Assembly (NCBI GenBank): GCA_016702505.1 | Contig: JADJDU010000001.1 | Location: 1-64,000 of the forward strand | Direction: 5' to 3' | DNA: 64,000 bases | Source: Microthrixaceae bacterium | Lineage (GTDB): Bacteria > Actinomycetota > Acidimicrobiia > Acidimicrobiales > Iamiaceae | Shown: piece by piece, positions 35,299 to 43,260 of the stretch | How the letters are laid out: each line of letters starts with the position of its first letter | Numbering within the stretch: the stretch's first letter is position 1 | The notes under the pieces: model-generated | Told to the model about the DNA's origin: nothing | Database searches by the model: none | Seen by the model: only the letters and a program-made list of their open reading frames with translations | Position numbers and translations under genes: made by a program

Positions 35299-37236
35299 AT
35301 GACCGAGACGATCTGGGAACCGGACCCGGGGATTGCCGCCAACACCAACGTGGGGCGGTTCATGGCTCAACACGGGATCGCTGACTTCGAGGAGCTGCGT
35401 CGGCGCTCGATCGAGGACGTGGCCTGGTTCTGGGATGCGGTGGTGCATCTCCTCGGGCTCCCGTTCTCCACGCCCTACACCTCGGTGCTTGACGAATCCG
35501 ACGGCATCGAGTGGGCCCGGTGGTTCAGCGGCGGAGAGACCAACCTCACCACCATCTGCCTCGACCGGTGGGCGGCCGACACGCCCGACGCCGAGGCCGT
35601 CCGGTGGGAAGGCGAGGACGGCGAGGTGCGGGTGCTCACCTACGCCGATCTGGCCCGCCACGTCGACGGACTCGCCGCCCTCCTCCGCGAACGGGGGATC
35701 GGCCGGGGTGACTCGGTGGGCATCTTCCTGCCGATGCTGGTTGAGACGGTGGTAGCGGCGTTGGCGGTGGCCAAGGTGGGGGCGATCTTCCTGCCCGTGT
35801 TCTCCGGTTATGGCGCGGATGCCATCGCGGTCCGCCTCGAAGACGCGGATGCCCGGGCCCTGTTGACCGCCGACGGCTTCCTCCGGCGGGGAAAGCCGGT
35901 CCCCATGTTGGAGACGGCCCGGGCCGCGGCGGCGTCGGTTCCGTCGGTCACCACGATGGTGGTGGTGCCGCGGCTGGGTACGCCCCTGTCCACTACCGGC
36001 CGGGCCGAGGAAGTGGCCTGGCCCGAACCCACGCCGGAGGGCGCGCCCGAACAGGTCGCCACCGTGGCCTTGCCGGCCGAGACGCCACTGTTCATCGCCT
36101 ACACGTCGGGCACCACCGGCAAACCGAAGGGGTCCGTCCATGTCCATGGCGGGTTCACCGTCAAGATCGCCGAGGAGGTGGCCTTCCAGTTCGACTGTGG
36201 TCCGGGCGACCGCTTGTTCTGGTTCGCCGACTTCGGCTGGATCATGGGTCCGTGGGAGGTGGTCGGCACCCTGGCCAACGGAGCCACCTTGTGCCTGTAC
36301 GAAGGGGCGCCCGATTTCCCCGACGTCGACCGGCTCTGGGCCTACCTGGCCGCCCACCGGGTCACGATCCTGGGCATCAGCCCGACCCTGGTGCGGTCGA
36401 TGATGGCCCACGGAGACGAACCGGTGCTGCGCCACGACCTGTCGGCCCTGCGGATTCTGGGCTCGACCGGAGAGCCCTGGAACGAAGATCCCTACCTCTG
36501 GTTCCATCGGGTGGTGGGTGGAGGTCGGTGTCCGGTCATCAACATCTCGGGCGGAACCGAGGTGGGGGCCTGCTTCCTGTCGCCCCACCCGGTCGAGGCG
36601 CTAACCCCCATGACCCTGGGGGGCCCAGCCCTGGGCATGGCCGTCGACGTGTTCGACGACGAGGCCCGGCCCGTCCGAGGCGAGGTTGGAGAGCTGGTCT
36701 GCACCCGGCCGTGGCCGGGCATGACCCGGGGCCTGTGGAAGTCTCCCGAGCGATACATCGACGCCTACTGGTCGCGGTGGCCGGGGATCTGGGTACACGG
36801 GGACTGGGCGCTGATCGACGAGGACGGCCGTTGGTATCTACGGGGCCGCAGCGACGACACGATAAAGATCGCCGGCAAACGGCTCGGCCCCGCCGAAGTC
36901 GAGTCGGCACTGGTCGGGCACCCAGCAGTAGCCGAGGCCGCGGCGGTCGGGGTGCCTCACGAACTCAAGGGCGAGGCCCTGTGGTGCTACGTCGTGTTGG
37001 CCGAGGGGTACGAACCGTCCGATGGGCTGCGGGCCGAACTGGTCGCCGTCGTCACCGAAGCTCTGGGCAAGTCGTTCAAACCGAGCGAGGTCCGGTTCTG
37101 TACCGCCCTACCCAAGACCCGCTCGGCCAAGGTGCTGCGCCGGGCCATCCGGGCGGCTGCGATCGGGCGGGACCCGGGCGATTTGTCCTCGCTGGAGGAT
37201 CCCGGGGCGCTGGCGGCGGTGAAGGATGCCCGGTGA
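35299..37236 (+). CDS. Acetyl-/propionyl-CoA synthetase-like AMP-binding ligase
   Basis: An adenylate-forming acyl-CoA synthetase of 645 residues, of the acetoacetyl/acetyl-CoA synthetase branch. The P-loop-like motif IAYTSGTTGKPKGSVHVHGG is at about 268-287. LFWFADFGWIMGPW, ILGSTGEPWNEDPY and NISGGTEVGAC form the acyl/AMP pocket. WVHGDWALIDEDG and GRSDDTIKIAGKRLGPAEVES form the hinge. The catalytic Lys is in KTRSAKVLRRAIR near the C-terminus. The large N-terminal region (FMAQHGIADFEELRRRS) supports the acetyl/propionyl/acetoacetyl group; the chain length used is uncertain. It begins 31 nt after the twin hairpins. Confidence 0.9.
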   Translation: MTETIWEPDPGIAANTNVGRFMAQHGIADFEELRRRSIEDVAWFWDAVVHLLGLPFSTPYTSVLDESDGIEWARWFSGGETNLTTICLDRWAADTPDAEAVRWEGEDGEVRVLTYADLARHVDGLAALLRERGIGRGDSVGIFLPMLVETVVAALAVAKVGAIFLPVFSGYGADAIAVRLEDADARALLTADGFLRRGKPVPMLETARAAAASVPSVTTMVVVPRLGTPLSTTGRAEEVAWPEPTPEGAPEQVATVALPAETPLFIAYTSGTTGKPKGSVHVHGGFTVKIAEEVAFQFDCGPGDRLFWFADFGWIMGPWEVVGTLANGATLCLYEGAPDFPDVDRLWAYLAAHRVTILGISPTLVRSMMAHGDEPVLRHDLSALRILGSTGEPWNEDPYLWFHRVVGGGRCPVINISGGTEVGACFLSPHPVEALTPMTLGGPALGMAVDVFDDEARPVRGEVGELVCTRPWPGMTRGLWKSPERYIDAYWSRWPGIWVHGDWALIDEDGRWYLRGRSDDTIKIAGKRLGPAEVESALVGHPAVAEAAAVGVPHELKGEALWCYVVLAEGYEPSDGLRAELVAVVTEALGKSFKPSEVRFCTALPKTRSAKVLRRAIRAAAIGRDPGDLSSLEDPGALAAVKDAR

Positions 37237-37282
37237 CCATCTCGTCGAGCGATCTCCGGCCCAAGCCCCGAGGTGGTCAGCC

Positions 37283-37909
37283 GTGCTGAGGAACCGTGAA
37301 CCCGGACGGGCCAAGGAGCGGATGGAGTCACTGTTCGGGCGGCGGGTGATGTTGCGCGGTCTGGTGCTGTCGGACTTCGAGGCCTGGAACGAGGTGCGGG
37401 TGCGATGCGGTGACTGGTTGACCCGCTGGGAGCCTCAGAGGTTGCCCAACCAGCCCGACCCTTCCACCGACCGCGACGCCTTCGCCGTGCGGTGCAGCGC
37501 CCGTCAGCGGGAACGCCAGTTGGGAACGGGCTTCGGTTTCGGGATCTTCGTCGACGGGTCGTTCTGCGGTGAGATCAACATCTCCTCGATCCAGCGTGGC
37601 CCGTTCCAGAACGCCTACGTCGGGTACTGGGTGGACGAGAAGGTGGCGGGGCAGGGGATCATGCCCGAGTCGGTGCTGGTGGTCATCCGCTTCGCCTTCG
37701 AGGAACTGCACCTGCACCGCATCCAGATCTCGATCATCCCCCGCAACGCATCGAGCCGACGGGTGGTCGAAAAGCTCGGCCTCCGCGAGGAGGGCACCGC
37801 CCTTCGCTACCTGGAGATCAACGGCGTATGGGAAGACCACGTCCGCTATGGCATCACCGCAGAAGACTGGGAAGCCCGCCGCGAGGAGCTCGAGGCCGCC
37901 TGGCTCTGA
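37283..37909 (+). CDS. RimJ/RimL-type GNAT N-acetyltransferase
   Basis: An acetyl-CoA-dependent acetyltransferase, possibly acting on the N-terminus of a ribosomal protein. The core starts at RRVMLRGLVLSDFEAWNEVR. GEINISSIQRGPFQNAYVGYWVD, GQGIMPESVLVVIRFAF and LHRIQISIIPRNASSRRVVEKLG give the acetyl-CoA loop and the conserved Asn-Ser block. Three starts are possible: ATG 37226 (overlapping the ligase gene), GTG 37283 (GAGG 9 nt upstream) and ATG 37322 (right at the core). GTG 37283 is used. The gene may be cotranscribed with the acyl-CoA ligase. Confidence 0.88.
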   Translation: MLRNREPGRAKERMESLFGRRVMLRGLVLSDFEAWNEVRVRCGDWLTRWEPQRLPNQPDPSTDRDAFAVRCSARQRERQLGTGFGFGIFVDGSFCGEINISSIQRGPFQNAYVGYWVDEKVAGQGIMPESVLVVIRFAFEELHLHRIQISIIPRNASSRRVVEKLGLREEGTALRYLEINGVWEDHVRYGITAEDWEARREELEAAWL

Positions 37910-37966
37910 GCCCAGCGTGGTCGAAATTCCGACTTCGTTGGCGGTGGGGCCCGAGCTGGGCTTGGG

Positions 37967-38707
37967 TCAGCCGCCGAGCAGACCGCCGAGGCCTCCGCCA
38001 CCGCTGGCGGGAGCGGCGGCCGCGCCTTGGACCACGCCCTCAGACGGTTGGACCATCACCCAGCCCTGGCCACCGAACTCGAGCTGGAGCATCTCGCCGG
38101 TGCCGCCCCGCAACATGGACTTGAGGCCGCCGGCGTCGATGCGAGGCTGCATGGAGACGCCGTTGGTCCACAGCACCACCGCGTCAGCATCAGCGACGGT
38201 GCGAGCCTCGGCCACGTTGAGGATGACGGGTGGACCGTCGGAGGTGACGGCCACGTAGCCGGTGCCGCGCAGGCTCACCTGGTAGAAGCCACCAGCCATG
38301 GCGCCAGCCATCATCCGCATTCCACCGCCGCCGCTACCGACCCTCTCGATGTCCATCTCGATGGAGGCGCTGTAGGCCAGCACCGAGGCACCGTTGCAGA
38401 GCACCTGGTCGTTCTCCAGGTACATCACCTGGATGTCCATGCCCTGGTTGGCCAGGAACACCTGCCCGTTGCCGGTGACCTCCATGGCCACCACACCCTC
38501 GGCGGTGACGGCCTTCTTGATCATCTTGGACAGGCCGCCCGACCCCAGGTTCTTGAAGGCGGCCTCGCCCTGGTAGGCGACCATGGAGCCGGCCTTGGCC
38601 ATGACCGGCCCGTACTGGAGGCTCACCTTGAGAAGCTTCTTGTTCTCGAGGTGGAACGGATCGCCGGTCTGGTCCTCGTTGTACTGAGCTAAATCGCCGT
38701 GAATCAT
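37967..38707 (-). CDS. AIM24 family protein
   Basis: A 246-residue beta-rich protein of the AIM24/TIGR00266 family, with no catalytic motif. The pattern KLLKVSLQYGPVMAKAGSMVAYQG near the start and AEGVVAMEVTGNGQVFLA in the middle are typical. QVSLRGTGYVAVTSDG marks the third repeat of the double-stranded helix. A Gly/Ala-rich tail ends GGGGLGGLLGG. Bacterial members are cytoplasmic and often sit near stress genes; the role is unknown. Confidence 0.87.
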   Translation of the reverse strand: MIHGDLAQYNEDQTGDPFHLENKKLLKVSLQYGPVMAKAGSMVAYQGEAAFKNLGSGGLSKMIKKAVTAEGVVAMEVTGNGQVFLANQGMDIQVMYLENDQVLCNGASVLAYSASIEMDIERVGSGGGGMRMMAGAMAGGFYQVSLRGTGYVAVTSDGPPVILNVAEARTVADADAVVLWTNGVSMQPRIDAGGLKSMLRGGTGEMLQLEFGGQGWVMVQPSEGVVQGAAAAPASGGGGLGGLLGG

Positions 38708-38844
38708 CGCTTGCTCCTGGGTCGCTGCATCGCAGCCTCGGTCGTGACGGCGTCAAACTAATGGTCCCCGGTCGGTCCCGCGTCCGATGTGGCCGAACGC
38801 GATCGAGGCGCCTCAGGACGGGTCCCGGGCGCCTCGATCTGGTC

Positions 38845-38880
38845 GTTCGTTCGTTCGTTCGTTCGTTCGTTCGTTGGTTG
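38845..38880 (+). repeat. Tetranucleotide microsatellite, GTTC x7 then GTTG x2
   Basis: Seven exact GTTC units (38845-38872) are followed by two GTTG units. The tract sits between the SRPBCC stop and the AIM24 start. Each unit change would shift any overlapping frame, but no gene clearly covers it. Confidence 0.9.
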
Positions 38881-38902
38881 GTGGCTGACCTGCAGCCTCG
38901 GG

Positions 38903-39395
38903 TCAGCCTGCGGCCTGGATGTGTTCGACCATCTGGTCGATCACGGTGCCCCAGCCGTCGTGGAAGCCCATCTCGGCGTGCTGCTTGGCGCCAGCAGGGT
39001 CGAGGTGGACGGCGATGGCCCGATAGGTGCAGCCGCCGGCGTCGTTGGGGGTCAACTCCAAGAAGGCGGTGAAGTGCATCGGCCCGTGCTGGGGTCGGTA
39101 TCCGGCGGTCAAGGCCGTGGTCCAGACCAGACGTTCGTTGGGCACTACCTCCAGGTAGCACCCAGTCTCGTCCATCATCTGGTTGCCCTCGGGGTCGTTC
39201 ATGACGGTGCGGAACCCGCCCCCGGGCCGCAGATCGATCTCGACCAGGGGAACCGAGTAGGGGCGGGGGGGCGAACCACTGCTTGAGGGATTCGGGGTTG
39301 GTCCAGGCGGCGTAGACGGCTTCGGCCGACACGGGAACCTCCCGGACCAACTCGAGGTCCAGGTCGGGGTTGACGGTGTGGGGGGTGTAGGTCAT
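38903..39395 (-). pseudogene. SRPBCC/AHSA1-like protein with one-base frameshift
   Basis: A START/Bet v1-like ligand-binding protein, probably controlled by the ArsR gene upstream. The start MTYTPHTVNPDLDLELVREV through ESLKQWFAP reads in one frame. The remainder, PYSVPLVEIDLRPGGGFRTV and on to the helix DGWGTVIDQMVEHIQAAG, reads in another. Removing one base from the C7 run at about 39268-39274 (G7 on the plus strand) restores a continuous protein of about 164 residues, so a homopolymer read error is as likely as a real mutation. It overlaps the ArsR stop by 4 nt (ATGA). Confidence 0.82.
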
Positions 39396-39730
39396 CGGTT
39401 GTTCTCCTGTTGTGCGATGAGGAACTGGTCGAGTCGGTCGAGGCGGGCCTCCCAGATGCGGCGCTGGTCGGCGAGCCAACCCTGTGCCGCATCGAGTCCG
39501 GCCGGCGATAACCGGTAGATGCGAGTGCGTCCCTGCTTGGTCGACGTCACCAGGCCCGCCCGTTCCAGCACCCCGAGGTGTTGGGTGAACGAGGGCAACG
39601 CCATATCGAAAGGTTCGGCCAGGTCCGACGTGGTCGCCGTGCCCGACACGAGCCGTTCGATCACCTGGCGCCGTGTCGGGTCGGCGAGGGCTTTGAAGAC
39701 CTCGTCCACCCGGTTCAAACGCTTAGGCAT
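39392..39730 (-). CDS. ArsR-family transcriptional regulator
   Basis: A 112-residue winged-helix repressor. VFKALADPTRRQVIERLV opens the DNA-binding domain, the recognition helix is in LPSFTQHLGVLERAGLV, and RTRIYRLSPAGL forms the wing. No metal-binding Cys pair is present, so it is probably of the SRPBCC-associated type rather than a metal sensor. It forms an operon with the SRPBCC gene. A palindrome covers its own start codon, which points to autoregulation. Confidence 0.92.
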   Translation of the reverse strand: MPKRLNRVDEVFKALADPTRRQVIERLVSGTATTSDLAEPFDMALPSFTQHLGVLERAGLVTSTKQGRTRIYRLSPAGLDAAQGWLADQRRIWEARLDRLDQFLIAQQENNR

Positions 39731-39739
39731 ATACCTAAG
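39722..39739. promoter_or_regulatory. Putative ArsR operator overlapping its start codon
   Basis: CTTAGG and CCTAAG are perfect arms around CATATA, and 16 of 18 bases are symmetric. The ATG of the ArsR gene lies in the middle, so binding would block initiation directly or mark a leaderless start. Confidence 0.55.
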
Positions 39740-39817
39740 TATTGAGGAGGACGACGATCTCCGTCAAGTACTCGTCTGATCAGCCGCGACGTTGGCCACG
39801 TCAGCGGGAAGGAGTGG

Positions 39818-40087
39818 CTAGCGGGCGCCGTCCGCAACCCGGTTGATCGATCGGGCGAGGTCGAGATCCCTGGCCGTCACCGCTCCGGCATCGTGGGAGA
39901 TGAGGGTGATGGACACCCGATTCCAGGAGTTCGACCAGTCGGGATGGTGATCTTGGCTTTCAGCCACCAACGCGACCCGCGTCATGAAGGCGAAGGCTCC
40001 GGAGAAGTCCGCGAACTCGAAGCTTCGGTGTAGTCCGGTGTCGGTGAGCGTCCAGTGCTCGGGAATGTCGGGGCGCATGGTCGACAT
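39818..40087 (-). CDS. phhB: 4a-hydroxytetrahydrobiopterin dehydratase
   Basis: Pterin-4a-carbinolamine dehydratase, which regenerates pterin cofactor or helps molybdopterin metabolism. The 89-residue protein carries the signature ESQDHHPDWSNSWNRV, with the catalytic His47, His48, Pro49 and Trp51, then ISHDAGAVTARDLDLA. ATG 40087 gives the usual length; the open frame upstream to 40243 has unrelated sequence. No aromatic amino-acid hydroxylase gene is nearby. Confidence 0.93.
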   Translation of the reverse strand: MSTMRPDIPEHWTLTDTGLHRSFEFADFSGAFAFMTRVALVAESQDHHPDWSNSWNRVSITLISHDAGAVTARDLDLARSINRVADGAR

Positions 40088-40244
40088 GGGTTCTGCCTCG
40101 GTAGTCCGGGATCGCCACCTCAGTATCGCTCGGACATCAGAAGTTGGTGCGCGGTATCCAGAGTCGGTCGACTCTTTTCCGGTCTGATAACCCTCGCCGC
40201 GACGACGACGGACCAATCCCCTCCGGTCCCTAGAGTGCGACACG

Positions 40245-41060
40245 GTGCCTTCTTCTGATCCTCACGCCGTGAATCCCCAACCCCGCACTGGCGCTTACCC
40301 TCAACCGGGCAACGACGTCGCGGTCCTGGCCGCAAATCTTGCCGGGGTCAGGGCTCGGATCGCCGCGGCCGCCGATCGGGCCGGCCGTGATGCCTCAGCG
40401 ATCCGGCTGTTGGCGGTCAGCAAGACCGTTCCCGAGGACCGGATCCGTCTGGCGGTTGAGGCCGGCTGCCGTGAGCTGGGCGAGAACAAGGTCCAGGAGC
40501 TGGCCCGCAAACACGCCAACCTGGCCGACCTCGACGTCTCGTGGTCCTTGATCGGGCACCTACAGACCAACAAGGCCCGCGACGCGGCTGCGTGCGCCGA
40601 TGACTTTCACGCCCTGGACAGCGTTCGCCTGGCAGAGGCCCTGGACCGTCGTCTGGATGTTGCCGGGCGCAGCCTGGCCGTTTACGTGCAGGTCAACACC
40701 TCGGGTGAACCGTCCAAGTTCGGACTGCCTCCCGACGATCTAGTCGGCTTCCTGTCGGAGTTGACCCGTTTCGAGACCCTGGAGGTACGAGGCCTGATGA
40801 CGCTGGCCGCCCTCGACCCCGACCCGGAACGGACCCGGCGCTGCTTCGCCCTGCTGCGAACCCTGAGGGATCAGGCCCGAGACCACGACCCGGCCCTGAT
40901 CGGCCCGGGTGAGTTGTCCATGGGAATGTCGGGTGATTTCGAGCTAGCCATCGAGGAAGGATCGACCTGTGTCCGGGTGGGACAGGCCATCTTCGGTCCC
41001 CGCCATCTTCCCGACAGCCACTATTGGCCCGAGGCTCGGGACCTCACCCCGGGGGCCTGA
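40245..41060 (+). CDS. YggS-family PLP homeostasis protein
   Basis: A PLP-binding protein without known enzymatic activity that balances vitamin B6 and amino-acid pools. The TIM-barrel fold shows AIRLLAVSKTVPEDRI, with the PLP Lys60. CRELGENKVQEL, SLIGHLQTNKAR, VQVNTSGEPSKFGL, GLMTLA and ELSMGMSGDFELAIEEGST are all in family order. In many Gram-positive bacteria it is near ftsZ, not here. GTG 40245 adds about 25 residues before the core, and a later start is possible. Confidence 0.93.
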   Translation: MPSSDPHAVNPQPRTGAYPQPGNDVAVLAANLAGVRARIAAAADRAGRDASAIRLLAVSKTVPEDRIRLAVEAGCRELGENKVQELARKHANLADLDVSWSLIGHLQTNKARDAAACADDFHALDSVRLAEALDRRLDVAGRSLAVYVQVNTSGEPSKFGLPPDDLVGFLSELTRFETLEVRGLMTLAALDPDPERTRRCFALLRTLRDQARDHDPALIGPGELSMGMSGDFELAIEEGSTCVRVGQAIFGPRHLPDSHYWPEARDLTPGA

Positions 41061-41067
41061 CCCAACG

Positions 41068-41421
41068 TCAGTAGGAGACCTCGGCGATCAGGCTGCCATC
41101 GTCGAGGCGCACCACCACCAAGCGGGACATGCAGGGCATGCAATAGACACGGTCACCGGGTCGAAGCTCGCGGTGGGAGCGGATCACCACCTTGCACACC
41201 GGGCAGATCACCTCGTTCGGCGCCAGGACATCCCCCTCGCCCTGCCAGATCCGGTAGAACTTCCGCCACCGTTTGGGGACCTCTTTGAACCCGGTGTCCT
41301 CCAGCACGTAGGTGCGGCGGGGGGCTTCGTCGCCGGTGTCGGGCTGGACGGTGTCGGGTGAGACAGCGTCGGGTGAGACGGTGTCGGGCGTTGCGTCGAC
41401 GGAATCGAAGGCGGCACTCAT
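41068..41421 (-). CDS. Small zinc-ribbon protein downstream of the diiron pair
   Basis: Not recognised as a named family. The 117 residues begin with a degenerate repeat (TPDTV, SPDAV, SPDTV, QPDTG). The folded part has two Cys pairs: CPVCK at about residues 74-77, and CMPC at about 94-97, which fits a single zinc or iron ribbon of the rubredoxin-like or C4 type. The end is a short beta strand, LVVVRLDDGSLIAEVSY. The stop of the diiron gene overlaps its start by 4 nt, so the three genes form one operon. It may be an electron donor or scaffold for the diiron proteins; this is inference. Confidence 0.72.
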   Translation of the reverse strand: MSAAFDSVDATPDTVSPDAVSPDTVQPDTGDEAPRRTYVLEDTGFKEVPKRWRKFYRIWQGEGDVLAPNEVICPVCKVVIRSHRELRPGDRVYCMPCMSRLVVVRLDDGSLIAEVSY

Positions 41422-42203
41422 GTGGTCAGCCCGAGGCGCTCAACCGCCGACAGGTAGTCGCGGCCCAGATCGGGTTGGTCCTGTCGGCTCAGGCCAAGGT
41501 CCTGGTAGACGCCGTCGAAAGCGGCGAGCACCAGCGGGTCCAGTTCGTTTCGGATGATGGCGAGGCGGACCCGCCCTTCTGGGTCAGAAGCCAGTCGGCG
41601 GCCCAGGTCGTTCTCACCGAAACCGAGGTGGCGGCGTTCGTCGGCCACCACGCCTTCGAGCACCTGCTGGGTGACGGGATCGGCCACCTGCTCGTGGAAG
41701 CGGAAGACGGTGTCCTCCATGGACTCCAGCAGAACATTCTGGGCGAACACCGCAGCTTCCCAATCACCCCGGTCGACCAAGCTCAGCAGCTTGTCCTTGA
41801 ACGCGCCCAGGTTGGGGTTGGCCCGGACCTTCACTTCGGCCTCGGGATCGACCACTCCCAGCTCGCCGATCCGGTGCAGGAACACCTCGAGGTGACGGGC
41901 CTCGTCGGCGACCTGCGTGGCCAGGAAGATGCGGCTGTGGAGGTTGGGGGCCAAGCGGATCAACCCGCTGGAGGCCTCAAGCGCCGCCGCCTCGCCTACG
42001 CAGTAGTTGCACAGCGTTGTGATGAGGCTGTCCCGGTCGGTGGGGTCCATGGGGATGTCGGCCACCGCGGGGTCGAATCCGTAGGGCCGGTCCTCCAGAT
42101 AGCCCTCGACGGCTTCGAACCAGAACGAGAACGAGTGCACCTCCCGGAGGAATTCCTCCTCCTCCAGGAGGTGCGGCTCGAACCCCGCCTGGGGATCGCC
42201 CAT
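41418..42203 (-). CDS. Ferritin-fold diiron protein, paralogue 1
   Basis: A 261-residue four-helix-bundle protein. The ligand set of class-I R2/monooxygenase diiron proteins is in place: Glu71 (YCVGEAAALE), Glu101-x-x-His104 (DEARHLEVF), Glu160 (NVLLESMED) and Glu189-x-x-His192 (DERRHLGFG). The layout resembles R2-like ligand-binding oxidases and bacterial multicomponent monooxygenase hydroxylases. No tyrosyl-radical Tyr position can be assigned with confidence. The TGATG overlap with paralogue 2 sets ATG 42203. Substrate unknown; oxidation of a lipid or acyl-CoA is possible given the enoyl-CoA hydratase across the shared promoter. Confidence 0.8.
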   Translation of the reverse strand: MGDPQAGFEPHLLEEEEFLREVHSFSFWFEAVEGYLEDRPYGFDPAVADIPMDPTDRDSLITTLCNYCVGEAAALEASSGLIRLAPNLHSRIFLATQVADEARHLEVFLHRIGELGVVDPEAEVKVRANPNLGAFKDKLLSLVDRGDWEAAVFAQNVLLESMEDTVFRFHEQVADPVTQQVLEGVVADERRHLGFGENDLGRRLASDPEGRVRLAIIRNELDPLVLAAFDGVYQDLGLSRQDQPDLGRDYLSAVERLGLTT

Positions 42204-43096
42204 CAGGCGGGAACCTTGGGGGAGCGGTACTCCAGCCCGATCCGTCCCAACCTGATCTTGAACTCGTCCAGCACCGTCCCGGCCAGGGTGGCCTCCATGG
42301 CTGCGGGGGAGGCGGTGGCCATGTCGGTGCCGTGCCAATCGGTGTTGGAGCCCAGGCTCCGACCCCGGGCCGCCATGCGCTCCCGTTCCTTCTCCATGGT
42401 CGATCCGGCACCACTGAACACATCGGCAAACGTGGCGAGCATGTGGTACGCCATCTCCTGCTGCATGCGCTCCACGTCTTCTTTGCGTTCCGGATGTTGG
42501 CGGATCAACGAACCGATTCGGTTCTCGCCGAACCCGACATGGCGACGCTCATCGGCGATGGTCCCAGCCAGGGTGTGGGCGAACTTGGGGTTCAGCTCCG
42601 TCGAGATGGCCTGGAGCAGCTCGAACACCGAGAACGCCATCCCCTCTAGCACGATGTTCTGACCGACCACCCCGGCGATGAAGTCCCCGTTGGACACCTT
42701 CTCCAGCAATACCTCGGCGAACTTGACGAGGTTGGGGTTGGTGAGGTCGGCGACGGTGGAGTTCACGTCCTCCTTCTTGACTCCCAGGTCCATGAGGCGA
42801 CGGGTGAAGATCTCGACATGGCGAGCCTCATCGAGGGTCTGGGTGGCCAGGAACATCTTGGATGCGTCGTCGGGCGCGGCATTGACGAGACCTGACGAGG
42901 CGGCCAGGGCGGCGCGTTCACCGGCGATGAGCTGCACCGTCAGAGCGATGGATGCCACCCGCATCTCCTCGTTCTCGAGCAGCTCGTCGGGCTCGGTCTC
43001 CTCGGGGCCGTGGCCGTAGACCGTGTCCTCTAGGTATCCCTGCGGACACATCTCCAGCCATCGCTGGATCGAGTACTGGGACAGGAAATCGGCCAT
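42203..43096 (-). CDS. Ferritin-fold diiron protein, paralogue 2
   Basis: A 297-residue homologue of the downstream gene. Ligands are Glu60 (LIAGERAALA), Glu90-x-x-His93 (DEARHVEIF), Glu151 (NIVLEGMAF) and Glu183-x-x-His186 (DERRHVGFGE). It starts MADFLSQYSIQRWLEMCPQG and has a 35-residue C-terminal extension, including WHGTDMATASPAAMEATLAG, that the other paralogue lacks. Two different subunits in one operon hint at a heteromer, as in monooxygenases with catalytic and structural subunits, but both keep all ligands. It heads the operon, 62 nt from a 14-bp palindrome. Confidence 0.82.
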   Translation of the reverse strand: MADFLSQYSIQRWLEMCPQGYLEDTVYGHGPEETEPDELLENEEMRVASIALTVQLIAGERAALAASSGLVNAAPDDASKMFLATQTLDEARHVEIFTRRLMDLGVKKEDVNSTVADLTNPNLVKFAEVLLEKVSNGDFIAGVVGQNIVLEGMAFSVFELLQAISTELNPKFAHTLAGTIADERRHVGFGENRIGSLIRQHPERKEDVERMQQEMAYHMLATFADVFSGAGSTMEKERERMAARGRSLGSNTDWHGTDMATASPAAMEATLAGTVLDEFKIRLGRIGLEYRSPKVPA

Positions 43097-43157
43097 CGAA
43101 GCCCCCTTGAGTGGTTGTCTCGCGGACGGTACGCCTCGTTCTCGAAACTGGGCAGAG

Positions 43158-43189
43158 GACCTCTGTCACCAACAGTGGTGGCAGAGGTC
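43158..43189. promoter_or_regulatory. 14-bp palindromic operator in divergent promoter
   Basis: GACCTCTGTCACCA and TGGTGGCAGAGGTC pair at 13 of 14 positions around ACAG. It is centred between the diiron operon and the enoyl-CoA hydratase gene (164-bp gap), as expected for a dimeric repressor of the TetR or GntR type. No regulator gene is adjacent. Confidence 0.65.
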
Positions 43190-43260
43190 ACCAGCGAAGT
43201 CATTGACCTTTGACCGGTTGTGCGCGCCGATGACGCCGGTCCGAGTGGCACCATTCGGCC

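Noticed and set aside
38334..39479. Long minus-strand frame joining SRPBCC N-terminus to the AIM24 region
   Set aside because: Only its first about 45 codons match SRPBCC; the remainder is frame-shifted sequence through the GTTC repeat.
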